Below, in pieces: positions 1-5,964 of a stretch of 10,321 nucleotides of DNA. Both the position numbers and the translations under genes were made by a program. How positions within the stretch are numbered: position 1 is the first letter of the stretch; each line of letters opens with the position of its first letter. Source of the stretch: DHVE2 group archaeon (lineage in GTDB: Archaea; Thermoplasmatota; Thermoplasmata; Thermoplasmatales; Aciduliprofundaceae); NCBI GenBank assembly GCA_015522935.1, contig WALH01000007.1, positions 1-10,321 of the forward strand, read 5' to 3'. The notes below the pieces were generated by a model. The model was not told the origin of the DNA and made no database searches. It worked only from the letters and a program-made list of their open reading frames with translations.

Positions 1-81
1 CCTATGAAGTATCTCCTTTATTTCCAAAACCTCGCTTTCAAGCCGCTCCAGCACTTCTACCTCTCCTTTCACTGCTTCCAT
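1..81 (-). CDS. 5' end of an unrecognised gene, cut by the left window edge
   Basis: The first 27 codons of a minus-strand gene are visible, starting at ATG (81..79) and running off the edge. The peptide begins MEAVKGEVEVLERL and is acidic with regularly spaced Val/Leu/Ile, so it would form an amphipathic helix. The start is well supported: a ten-base Shine-Dalgarno sequence (AGGAGGTGAT on the minus strand, 100..91) lies nine bases upstream, a near-complete match to the archaeal 16S tail. It follows the zinc-ribbon membrane protein by 3 bases, so the two are almost certainly co-transcribed and probably translationally coupled. Short helical starts like this occur in archaeal antitoxin-like and small regulatory proteins, but 27 residues are too few to name a family. 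Confidence 0.75.
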   Translation of the reverse strand, partial: MEAVKGEVEVLERLESEVLEIKEILHR

Positions 82-110
82 ACTTTACCTATCACCTCCT
101 CCTATTTTAA
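78..110 (-). promoter_or_regulatory. Full-length Shine-Dalgarno for the left-edge gene, copy A of a repeated junction
   Basis: On the minus strand AGGAGGTGAT (100..91) is complementary over ten bases to the usual archaeal 16S rRNA 3' tail and sits nine bases before ATG at 81. It overlaps the last codons and stop of the upstream gene. The whole 33-base stretch recurs, with two substitutions and one indel, at 661-692. Confidence 0.7.
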
Positions 111-573
111 GGTTTTCGCCATCTTCCTCTTCCACTTTCTCCTTTTTCACCCACACCCATTTATATGGTCTCCATATGCGATGATGGCAATTTGGGCAGT
201 ATTTCGCCACGCCGTATTTGAATTCATATCCACAATACGGGCAGTGAGTAATGTAAACCTTTTCACGGACATGGCCTTTCTTTTTTAGTATCAACTCATG
301 GATAGATAAGACACACATCGTGATCATAAGGGCATCCCAAGCTCCGAACACCACAAAATCAACTAAAAGATGTGAAGGTTTATCTATAGAAGGCAAGATA
401 TAAAGAAAACAAGTCAAAATTATAATACCCACAACACTTGAAAGTAAATCAATTATATCTCGTCTCCTAATTTCTGTGGTGGAAAACATCCAAATCCCTT
501 TTTTAAGTTTATTCTCCCCACCATCATGTAATCTTCCTTTTTTCAATGTGCTCCCCCTACTCAAATAACTCAC
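85..573 (-). CDS. Small membrane protein with two helices and a C-terminal zinc ribbon, function unknown
   Basis: The reading frame codes for up to 162 residues. Two hydrophobic segments (about residues 40-61 and 69-92) are followed by a basic linker and a zinc ribbon with Cys111, Cys114, Cys126 and Cys129 (CPYC...CPNC), then a charged tail. The ribbon is the kind found on many archaeal and bacterial membrane proteins and does not fix a function. Topology (inference): a helical hairpin with the ribbon in the cytoplasm. The start is uncertain. GTG at 573 gives 162 residues but has only a weak ribosome site. TTG at 546 has GGGGGAG upstream. ATG at 489 gives 134 residues that begin just before the first helix, and I think it the likeliest, because the preceding 28 residues look unstructured. 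The last codons contain the ribosome-binding site of the next gene, so the two are coupled. Confidence 0.7.
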   Translation of the reverse strand: MSYLSRGSTLKKGRLHDGGENKLKKGIWMFSTTEIRRRDIIDLLSSVVGIIILTCFLYILPSIDKPSHLLVDFVVFGAWDALMITMCVLSIHELILKKKGHVREKVYITHCPYCGYEFKYGVAKYCPNCHHRIWRPYKWVWVKKEKVEEEDGENLKIGGGDR

Positions 574-664
574 CTTTACCTGTAAACATGTTTTCTGTGT
601 CCCATCTTAAATATCCACACTTCATCTTTCTATGGCATAAATAACCCTGCAACTCCGTTCCCAT
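557..664 (-). CDS. Possible 35-residue ORF or decayed gene start
   Basis: A short minus-strand reading frame begins MGTELQGYLCHRK at ATG (664..662) and ends at TAG (559..557), overlapping the GTG start option of the zinc-ribbon gene by 17 bases. Its peptide has two Cys and many charged residues and resembles nothing I recognise. What argues for translation is the ten-base Shine-Dalgarno (minus-strand AGGAGGTGAT at 683..674), identical in sequence and spacing to that of the left-edge gene. What argues against it is the short, featureless product. It could be a leader peptide that couples translation to the next gene, or the remnant of a duplicated gene start. I hold the second view slightly more likely. 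Confidence 0.3.
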   Translation of the reverse strand: MGTELQGYLCHRKMKCGYLRWDTENMFTGKGELFE

Positions 665-692
665 ACTTCACCTATCACCTCCTTCTATTTAA
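661..692 (-). repeat. Copy B of the repeated ribosome-site/start-codon junction
   Basis: This stretch matches 78-110 at all but two aligned bases and one indel. The match covers the A/T-rich bases before the Shine-Dalgarno, the Shine-Dalgarno itself, the spacer and the ATG. Only about ten bases would be expected to match from a shared Shine-Dalgarno alone. Upstream of copy B one frame reads EGGDR-stop, where copy A encodes GGGDR-stop, which suggests a duplicated gene boundary. Confidence 0.55.
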
Positions 693-749
693 CATTTTTT
701 AGGCATCAGATTAATTGCAATTCTAACGAAAATAGGCGTAAGAGTAATG

Positions 750-829
750 AAAAAGATGAATATCCTGCTTTGCAGGGAGATGAGACCCTTTCTAAAGGGG
801 CCTATGGGAGCGCATCATTGGTGCCACTC
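750..829 (-). ncRNA. Candidate small structured RNA, or structured leader of the left operon
   Basis: On the minus strand a TATA-like box (GATATAAAGG, 860..851) predicts transcription starting near 829. Three hairpins follow at once. The first, 829..808, pairs GAG/CTC and GCA/TGC around a small internal loop. The second, 799..786, pairs CCCTT with AAGGG around a four-base loop. The third, 776..764, pairs CCTGC with GCAGG around a three-base loop. A run of five T (about 756..752) comes soon after and could end transcription, giving roughly 80 bases. No long frame lies inside it. The alternative is a structured 5' leader of the operon that starts at 664. I do not recognise a known RNA family; C/D box and H/ACA signatures are not convincing. 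The hairpins would also form in a plus-strand transcript. Confidence 0.3.
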
Positions 830-850
830 TTCAAAGTCATGTTTGCAACC

Positions 851-860
851 TTTATATCTG
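851..860 (-). promoter_or_regulatory. TATA-like box for a minus-strand transcript
   Basis: The minus strand reads GATATAAAGG here, close to the archaeal TATA consensus. It would start transcription about 25 bases on, near 829, at the base of the first hairpin. It is the only clear minus-strand promoter candidate upstream of the left operon. Confidence 0.4.
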
Positions 861-916
861 ATTACTTCTCTTTTTCCATGTTTTCTTAGGAATTCAAGTC
901 ATGCCTGTTATGGGAA

Positions 917-928
917 AAATTAAATAAG
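917..928 (+). promoter_or_regulatory. TATA-like box of pcm
   Basis: AAATTAAATAAG is centred about 25 bases before the GTG at 948, and no Shine-Dalgarno precedes that codon. This is the geometry of a leaderless archaeal transcript and supports the GTG start over the ATG five codons further on. Confidence 0.5.
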
Positions 929-947
929 CACAGGATTTTAATCTCAT

Positions 948-1583
948 GTGAACAATGAGGATATGGTGAGGGAACTTATCAGGTGGAAATACATAAAGAG
1001 TGAGAGAGTTAAGAAAGCATTTTTAGAGGTAGACAGGGCTCACTTTGTCCCTCGTGAATACAGAGATCAGGCCTATTACGATGATCCCATTCCCATAGGG
1101 CATTCGCAAACAATAAGCGCACCCAGCATGGTAGCCATAATGCTTGAGCTTTTAGATGTTAAGGAAGGAAGCAAAGTTTTAGAGATAGGCACAGGCTCTG
1201 GGTACAACGCATGCTTGCTTGCGTCCCTCGCTAAGAAGGTTTACACAGTGGAGAGAATTCCGACGATAAGAGATTTTGCAAAGAAAAACCTTGAAAAATG
1301 CCCCTATCGAGATAAAATAATTGTTCTGCTTGGTGACGGATCCAGAGGTTATCCTCCAGAAGTACCCTATGACAGAATAATAGTTACATGCGGAGCACCT
1401 GACATCCCTCCTCCTCTCATCGAGCAACTTGCAAATGGAGGGGTAATGGTCATACCTATTGGCGGCACATTCTTTCAGGAGCTTTATGTGGTGGAGAAAA
1501 GAGAGAAAAAAATAAAAAAGAGAGTTTGGGGTGATGTTGCCTTTGTCCCTCTTGTTGGTAAGTATGGGCACAGGTGGGCTTAG
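948..1583 (+). CDS. pcm: Protein-L-isoaspartate O-methyltransferase
   Basis: This 211-residue enzyme transfers a methyl group from S-adenosylmethionine to L-isoaspartyl residues formed by ageing of Asn and Asp in proteins, the first step of their repair, in the cytoplasm. The family marks are clear: the substrate-side motif GHSQTISAP (residues 51-59), the SAM-binding motif VLEIGTGSGYN (78-88), the acidic VER (101-103) at the end of the second strand, GDGSRGYP (129-136), and the late block YDRIIVTCGAP (141-151). Length and motif order are those of intact archaeal Pcm. The GTG start is chosen from the TATA-like box 25 bases upstream. The next gene begins 38 bases after the stop with its own promoter. 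Protein repair fits a hot environment, where isoaspartate forms quickly. The call is secure. Confidence 0.96.
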   Translation: MNNEDMVRELIRWKYIKSERVKKAFLEVDRAHFVPREYRDQAYYDDPIPIGHSQTISAPSMVAIMLELLDVKEGSKVLEIGTGSGYNACLLASLAKKVYTVERIPTIRDFAKKNLEKCPYRDKIIVLLGDGSRGYPPEVPYDRIIVTCGAPDIPPPLIEQLANGGVMVIPIGGTFFQELYVVEKREKKIKKRVWGDVAFVPLVGKYGHRWA

Positions 1584-1589
1584 TAAGAA

Positions 1590-1599
1590 ATTTTAAATA
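1590..1599 (+). promoter_or_regulatory. TATA-like box of the C11 protease gene
   Basis: ATTTTAAATA lies about 27 bases before the ATG at 1622, with no Shine-Dalgarno between. It implies that the protease has its own leaderless transcript and does not depend on pcm. Confidence 0.5.
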
Positions 1600-1621
1600 T
1601 GGCACGTATTTTACTTATTTC

Positions 1622-4600
1622 ATGAAAGTGATTAAAATACTTGTCCCACTGCTAATTCTCATTCTTCTAACAGGGGGATTAGGGAATAGTGGGAAACCAA
1701 AATCTCTTGAAAACAATAACATCAAACTCCTTATCGGGAGGCAAAATATTCAATCCATGCAAAATGGGGGTATTCACAATGCAGCAGGGAATACAATCAC
1801 TTATCAGAGTATAGAAAAAAATGGAAAAGAATGCAAGATATATACTAAAATTGAGGATGGAAAACTTATCACATATTACACGGATTCTCAAAATGAGCCT
1901 GTGATTGCAGGTGGGGCATATCCTTCTATGGCCATATCCAAGCAAGGAATATTCGTCTCTTCCAGTATCAATCACGAGCCATGGGTCTATTACAATCTTG
2001 GTGATGGATGGAAAAAGCAGAAATTGAGTGAGGGATGGAGCACTGTTACGGATGTTTATTCTGGAGAGAAACCCATTGTCGCTTGGAGGGGAAATCATTC
2101 CATTTACCTATCCACTTTTAACGGAGAGGAATTTTCAAAACCATTAAAGGTGGCGGATGAGTTTTATCCAATAAGGAGTATTCAAATTCATGATAAGCGA
2201 ATTGAAGTGAAGGAAGAAGGAATTAAGGAATGGCTTTACCTGAATTACACAACTTCGGACTACATACACTGGACTCTCAGTTCTCAAAAAATTGTGCCGA
2301 AAAATGAAAAGATGGATGTGGGGGTTAAAATAAAAAGTAAAAATACAGCTAAATGGACGTTCATATGGTACTTGGATGAGGACAACAGCCTCGATGGCTA
2401 TGGATACAATGGAGATATGCAGGAGGCCATAAACGGGTACAAGAAGTCAGCGAATGGTGACGTGAATGTAATAGTTCTTGATGATCGCAAGGGCAACGGA
2501 GATACAAAACTGTATTTTGTTAACGATACAGGAGCACATAACATATCCTCTCAGGCATCCTCATGGCTTAAAAGTGAGATGGATATGGGGGACCCCCAAA
2601 CTCTGATAGATTTTGTTAACTGGACAGTTCATAATTATCCTGCCAAGCATTATTTTGTGGATTTATGGGATCACGGCGGAGATTATTCGGGTGCTATGTG
2701 GGATGACACCTCAAATGATCATCTAACCCTTGCAGAATTACGATCTTCATCTCTCACAATTCTCAAAGATATTGGCCGGCCAATTGATATTTGGGGCTAT
2801 GATGCATGCTTAATGAATGCTGGAGCGGATGATTATCAGATAAAGCGAGGAGTGGATATAATAGTCGCTTCGGAGCATACTGAGGGTGGAGATGGATGGG
2901 ATTACAAGGCGATAATTGGGAATCTCACAAATAATCCAGATTTAACTCCAGAGCAATACGCTTACAATTTCGTTGTGCATGTGGATGATGAAACAAATCA
3001 TCAGAGTGTAGTCACAATGGCAGCTATAAACACGACTAAATGGGACTTCTGGTTCATGCAGGCGTACAACGAACTTGCACAGGCGATAAGGGAGAAGGCA
3101 GGAAGCGAGAATTCAGATATAAAAAACGCATTTGACAATGCAGCCTCTGCCGACAGTTCTTACTGGAGCAATGGAAAAGATGTGGCGGATTTTGCCAAAC
3201 AGCTGTTAAATTATGTATCTGACCCAAAGATAAGATACTGGGCCGAAAGAGTTATAGAAAACTCAAGCAAGAGCGTTATAAATTACTACGATGTGGATAC
3301 AAATGGAAGAAAGAAGATCATGGCTGAGACGGATTCGACAAGTGAAATCGACTCTTCATTTTACATATTTAAGGAAACGGAATGGGATGAAATGCTGGAT
3401 CAGGTTTACAATAAGGGTACTGATGATAATAACAAAGAGCCAGTCTGCAACATAACACAGCCATACTTCGGGAAAGGTGTGCTTTACAATTCAACGATCA
3501 CAGTTAAGGGAAATGCCTATGATTCAGATGGTTCCGTTCAGAGGGTTGAACTTAAAATTGACAGGGGTGACTGGTTTTCCGTATCAGGTACAAATAGCTG
3601 GAGTTACTCACTCAATGTTTCAAATCTCACAATGGGGAGGCATTACATATTCGCCCGTGCATATGATGGTGATCTTTACTCACTTTACGCATACACAATT
3701 ATCAATGTAGTTCCCACACTCGATCTTCCGGATTTAACAGTTAACAAAGGTAATCTTACAGTAAGCAATTCTACAGTCAGGCAGGGTGATACTGTGAATA
3801 TAACTGCAACTGTTTATAATGTTGGAAATAGCGATTCTTACAGCGTGAATGTCTCATTCTATGTGGACAATGTGGATAACGAAAATCTCATAAAAACGGT
3901 TGATTACGGAAACATACCTATGGGAGGAGAAGCAAAAGGATACGTTGAATGGAACACAAGTAGTTATTTCGGGAAGCACAGAATAATCGTGTATGTGGAT
4001 TCAACCCACAGCATAATGGAACTAAATGAGGATAATAATACTGCATACTCGTATGTTACCGTTCTCTCTAACCCCACGCCTCCGCAAAATTTAGTTGCCA
4101 TGAGGGGTAATGAGATGGTTATTCTCCAGTGGAACCCTCCGGCAAACGATGGAGGTTCACCTGTAACTGAATACAAAATTTACAGAGGAGCTTCATCTGG
4201 AGGTGATATATATCTCATATCAGTATCTAACACCACAACAAATTACACGGATAAACACTTGTTTAATGGAGAAACTTATTATTACTACGTCACCGCTGTC
4301 AATTCTGTTGGTGAGAGTGAGCCAAGCAATGAAGTAAATGCAACGCCTGCAACTGTGCCAAGTAATCCGCAGAATCTAAATGCCCAGCGAGGGGATAGAT
4401 ATGTAATTCTTACTTGGAATACTCCTCCGACAGATGGCGGCGCACCTATCACAGGATACAAAATTTATAGAAATGGCACATTCTATAGAGAAGTGGGTGG
4501 TGATTTAAGAGCATTCAGAGATGTGAATGTGAGTGTGAAAAATAATTACACGTACTGGATAACGGCCGTGAACGATGTTGGTGAGGGTGAGAAAAGCAAT

Positions 4601-5251
4601 AATGTCAGTGTTTGGTGGAACATACCATCTGCTCCCAAGGAACTCAACGCTTTTAGAGGAGATGGATTTGTCATTCTTTCTTGGAAAAATCCAAGCGATG
4701 ATGGTGGTACGCATATATTGGGATACAGAATATACAGAAATGGAGAATTTGTGGTATACGTGAACAGCAAAAGTTACAGAGATTCCAAACTGAATGTGAG
4801 TCAGCATTACACCTACTATATTACGGCTGTAAATTCTGTTGGAGAATCAGCACATAGTAACACAATAACGGTGAATTGGAGCAGGCCGGGAGGGATTGTG
4901 AATCTAAAATACACAGTAAAAGGTGATTATACAACTTTAAAATGGAACATTACCAACGAAGGAGGCACAAAGGTCTGGTATCTGATTTATCTCAACGATG
5001 GAAATGGGTGGAAATTTATCGGAAGGACAGATTACACAGAGATAGAAGTTAAATTAGCTCCAAGCATGTTTGGAGGAGTGGATGAGATAAAAATTGTGCC
5101 TGTTAATGGTGTGGGGGAAGGCCCTGCAGGATATGTAAAAATACAGAGACCTGTAATGTGGTGGCTGTGGGAGCTTATAGTAGTGATTCTCATTCTGATA
5201 CCAATAATATTGATAATACTTAAAATGGGATATAAAAATATCAAAAAATAA
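1622..5251 (+). CDS. Large secreted, membrane-anchored clostripain-family (C11) cysteine protease
   Basis: This 1209-residue protein is a surface protease. The start is placed at ATG 1622, not the upstream GTG at 1574, because a signal peptide (MKVIKILVPLLILILL) begins exactly there and a TATA-like box lies about 27 bases before it. Domains in order: a beta-rich N-terminal region (about 30-235); a C11 peptidase domain (about 246-590) with catalytic His351 in LWDHGG and Cys396 in GYDACLMN; an Ig-like domain (about 608-697); a CARDB domain (about 702-815); three similar fibronectin III domains (about 817-908, 913-998, 1002-1085); a diverged fourth (1088-1174); a transmembrane helix (about 1180-1201) and a short Lys-rich cytoplasmic tail. 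About 28 N-glycosylation sequons are present, 20 of them after the protease domain. C11 enzymes usually cleave after Arg or Lys; whether this one does cannot be seen. Likely roles (inference) are digestion of external protein or handling of surface proteins. It ends 3 bases from the convergent HAD gene. Confidence 0.93.
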   Translation: MKVIKILVPLLILILLTGGLGNSGKPKSLENNNIKLLIGRQNIQSMQNGGIHNAAGNTITYQSIEKNGKECKIYTKIEDGKLITYYTDSQNEPVIAGGAYPSMAISKQGIFVSSSINHEPWVYYNLGDGWKKQKLSEGWSTVTDVYSGEKPIVAWRGNHSIYLSTFNGEEFSKPLKVADEFYPIRSIQIHDKRIEVKEEGIKEWLYLNYTTSDYIHWTLSSQKIVPKNEKMDVGVKIKSKNTAKWTFIWYLDEDNSLDGYGYNGDMQEAINGYKKSANGDVNVIVLDDRKGNGDTKLYFVNDTGAHNISSQASSWLKSEMDMGDPQTLIDFVNWTVHNYPAKHYFVDLWDHGGDYSGAMWDDTSNDHLTLAELRSSSLTILKDIGRPIDIWGYDACLMNAGADDYQIKRGVDIIVASEHTEGGDGWDYKAIIGNLTNNPDLTPEQYAYNFVVHVDDETNHQSVVTMAAINTTKWDFWFMQAYNELAQAIREKAGSENSDIKNAFDNAASADSSYWSNGKDVADFAKQLLNYVSDPKIRYWAERVIENSSKSVINYYDVDTNGRKKIMAETDSTSEIDSSFYIFKETEWDEMLDQVYNKGTDDNNKEPVCNITQPYFGKGVLYNSTITVKGNAYDSDGSVQRVELKIDRGDWFSVSGTNSWSYSLNVSNLTMGRHYIFARAYDGDLYSLYAYTIINVVPTLDLPDLTVNKGNLTVSNSTVRQGDTVNITATVYNVGNSDSYSVNVSFYVDNVDNENLIKTVDYGNIPMGGEAKGYVEWNTSSYFGKHRIIVYVDSTHSIMELNEDNNTAYSYVTVLSNPTPPQNLVAMRGNEMVILQWNPPANDGGSPVTEYKIYRGASSGGDIYLISVSNTTTNYTDKHLFNGETYYYYVTAVNSVGESEPSNEVNATPATVPSNPQNLNAQRGDRYVILTWNTPPTDGGAPITGYKIYRNGTFYREVGGDLRAFRDVNVSVKNNYTYWITAVNDVGEGEKSNNVSVWWNIPSAPKELNAFRGDGFVILSWKNPSDDGGTHILGYRIYRNGEFVVYVNSKSYRDSKLNVSQHYTYYITAVNSVGESAHSNTITVNWSRPGGIVNLKYTVKGDYTTLKWNITNEGGTKVWYLIYLNDGNGWKFIGRTDYTEIEVKLAPSMFGGVDEIKIVPVNGVGEGPAGYVKIQRPVMWWLWELIVVILILIPIILIILKMGYKNIKK
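4070..4876 (+). repeat. Three tandem fibronectin III repeats within the protease gene
   Basis: Three units of about 85-92 codons share a strong pattern: Pro-rich entry, then N-x-A-x-RG, VIL-x-W, a DGG turn followed by GYKIYR (EYKIYR in the first unit), and a closing YY-x-TAVN-x-VGE with a Ser-Asn pair. Conservation is greater between neighbours than is usual for fibronectin III domains, which implies recent internal duplication. The following segment (to about 5143) is a fourth, much diverged unit. Confidence 0.75.
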
Positions 5252-5254
5252 ACT

Positions 5255-5872
5255 TTATTGCTTTTTTATTATTTTCAGAATTCCTTCCGGTGAATCCACG
5301 ATATAATCTGGGTCATACTTCTCTAAGAATTCTCTTGTGCGAAAACCCCATGTAACCGCTATACTTTTCACTCCTGCGTTTTTTGCAGTGAGAATATCCA
5401 CTTCAGTATCTCCTATGTAATAAACATCCTTGGAATCGTAATCAAGCATATCAATTATTTTCAAAATACCTTCAGGGTGAGGCTTGGGATGGTTCAGATC
5501 CTCCACCGCAACAATGATAGAAAAAAGATGTTCAATCCCTAAAAGTTTAAGATCCCATATTGCTCCTTTTCTTCGTTTTGATGTTAAAACGGCTTTTTTG
5601 GATGGATACCGAAGAACCTTATCTACACCGGGAAACATTCTGATTTTTCTTGGGTTGAGAGAATAAAACTCTTCCTTTATCTCATTTTCCAAGGATCTAT
5701 CATTAAAGCCGGTGACTTTCTCTATCACTTTCGGAAGGGGATAACCCACGGCCATTCTTAGTTTTTCAACATCTAATTTTAAACCTCTTCTCTCAAATAC
5801 CCTCTTGAAAATGAATACAACTTCTTCCCATGAATCCACTATCGTACCATCTAAATCAAATATTAATAGCAC
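5255..5872 (-). CDS. HAD-superfamily hydrolase, phosphoglycolate-phosphatase-like
   Basis: This is a HAD subfamily IA phosphatase of 205 residues. Motif I is DLDGT (nucleophile Asp6, acid/base Asp8), motif II is Thr97 in VLTSKR, motif III is Lys130 in HPKPHPE, and motif IV is IGDTEVD (residues 153-159) which binds Mg2+. An alpha-helical cap of about 65 residues lies between motifs I and II, as in phosphoglycolate phosphatase and related enzymes. The exact substrate cannot be read from the sequence. A GTG further upstream (5911) would add 13 residues, but a TATA-like box (5891-5900) lies inside that extension, 24 bases before the GTG at 5872, and proteins of this family usually begin just before the DxD motif, so 5872 is preferred. 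The gene converges on the protease gene with a 3-base gap and diverges from the coiled-coil gene. Confidence 0.88.
   Translation of the reverse strand: MLLIFDLDGTIVDSWEEVVFIFKRVFERRGLKLDVEKLRMAVGYPLPKVIEKVTGFNDRSLENEIKEEFYSLNPRKIRMFPGVDKVLRYPSKKAVLTSKRRKGAIWDLKLLGIEHLFSIIVAVEDLNHPKPHPEGILKIIDMLDYDSKDVYYIGDTEVDILTAKNAGVKSIAVTWGFRTREFLEKYDPDYIVDSPEGILKIIKKQ
5259..5275 (+). terminator. T-rich terminator candidate for the protease gene
   Basis: The plus strand just after the protease stop codon reads TTGCTTTTTTATTATTTT. Archaeal transcription commonly ends in such T-runs without a hairpin. It lies inside the last codons of the convergent HAD gene, where the matching A-run encodes Lys/Ile. Confidence 0.4.
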
Positions 5873-5890
5873 AGTCGGGCATGAGATTAT

Positions 5891-5900
5891 GATATATATT
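5891..5900 (-). promoter_or_regulatory. TATA-like box of the HAD gene
   Basis: The minus strand reads AATATATATC, centred 24 bases before the GTG at 5872. It decides that start, since the longer reading frame would place the box inside the coding sequence. Confidence 0.45.
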
Positions 5901-5964
5901 CGCTTGCTCACCTCTCTTTACCTAAGGAGAAAGTATTTTTTATGTTTATCGTATATACATAAGT

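Larger units (their letters stand above)
665..947. other. Intergenic region between the minus-strand operon and pcm
   Basis: No gene can be called with confidence in these 283 bases. They hold a cluster of three hairpins (764-829), a minus-strand TATA-like box (851-860) and the pcm promoter (917-928). A plus-strand frame open from 641 to about 889 has no ATG near its beginning, yet between about 755 and 889 it reads as a plausible protein tail (DEYPALQGDETLSKGAYG then a hydrophobic stretch). A second plus-strand frame, 747-923, has an ATG and 58 Cys/Ser-rich codons but no ribosome site. I treat both as non-coding or as decayed sequence. Confidence 0.6.

Noticed and set aside
4..288. Plus-strand frame of 94 codons at the left edge
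   Set aside because: It lies opposite the zinc-ribbon gene, whose CxxC pairs, helices and coupled ribosome site make the minus strand the coding one.
747..923. Plus-strand ATG frame of 58 codons, Cys- and Ser-rich
   Set aside because: It has no ribosome site, an odd composition and no recognisable pattern; it runs into the pcm promoter and overlaps the hairpin cluster.
1574..1621. Upstream GTG extension of the protease overlapping the end of pcm
   Set aside because: It would place 16 residues in front of a well-formed signal peptide and would contain the TATA-like box; ATG 1622 explains both better.
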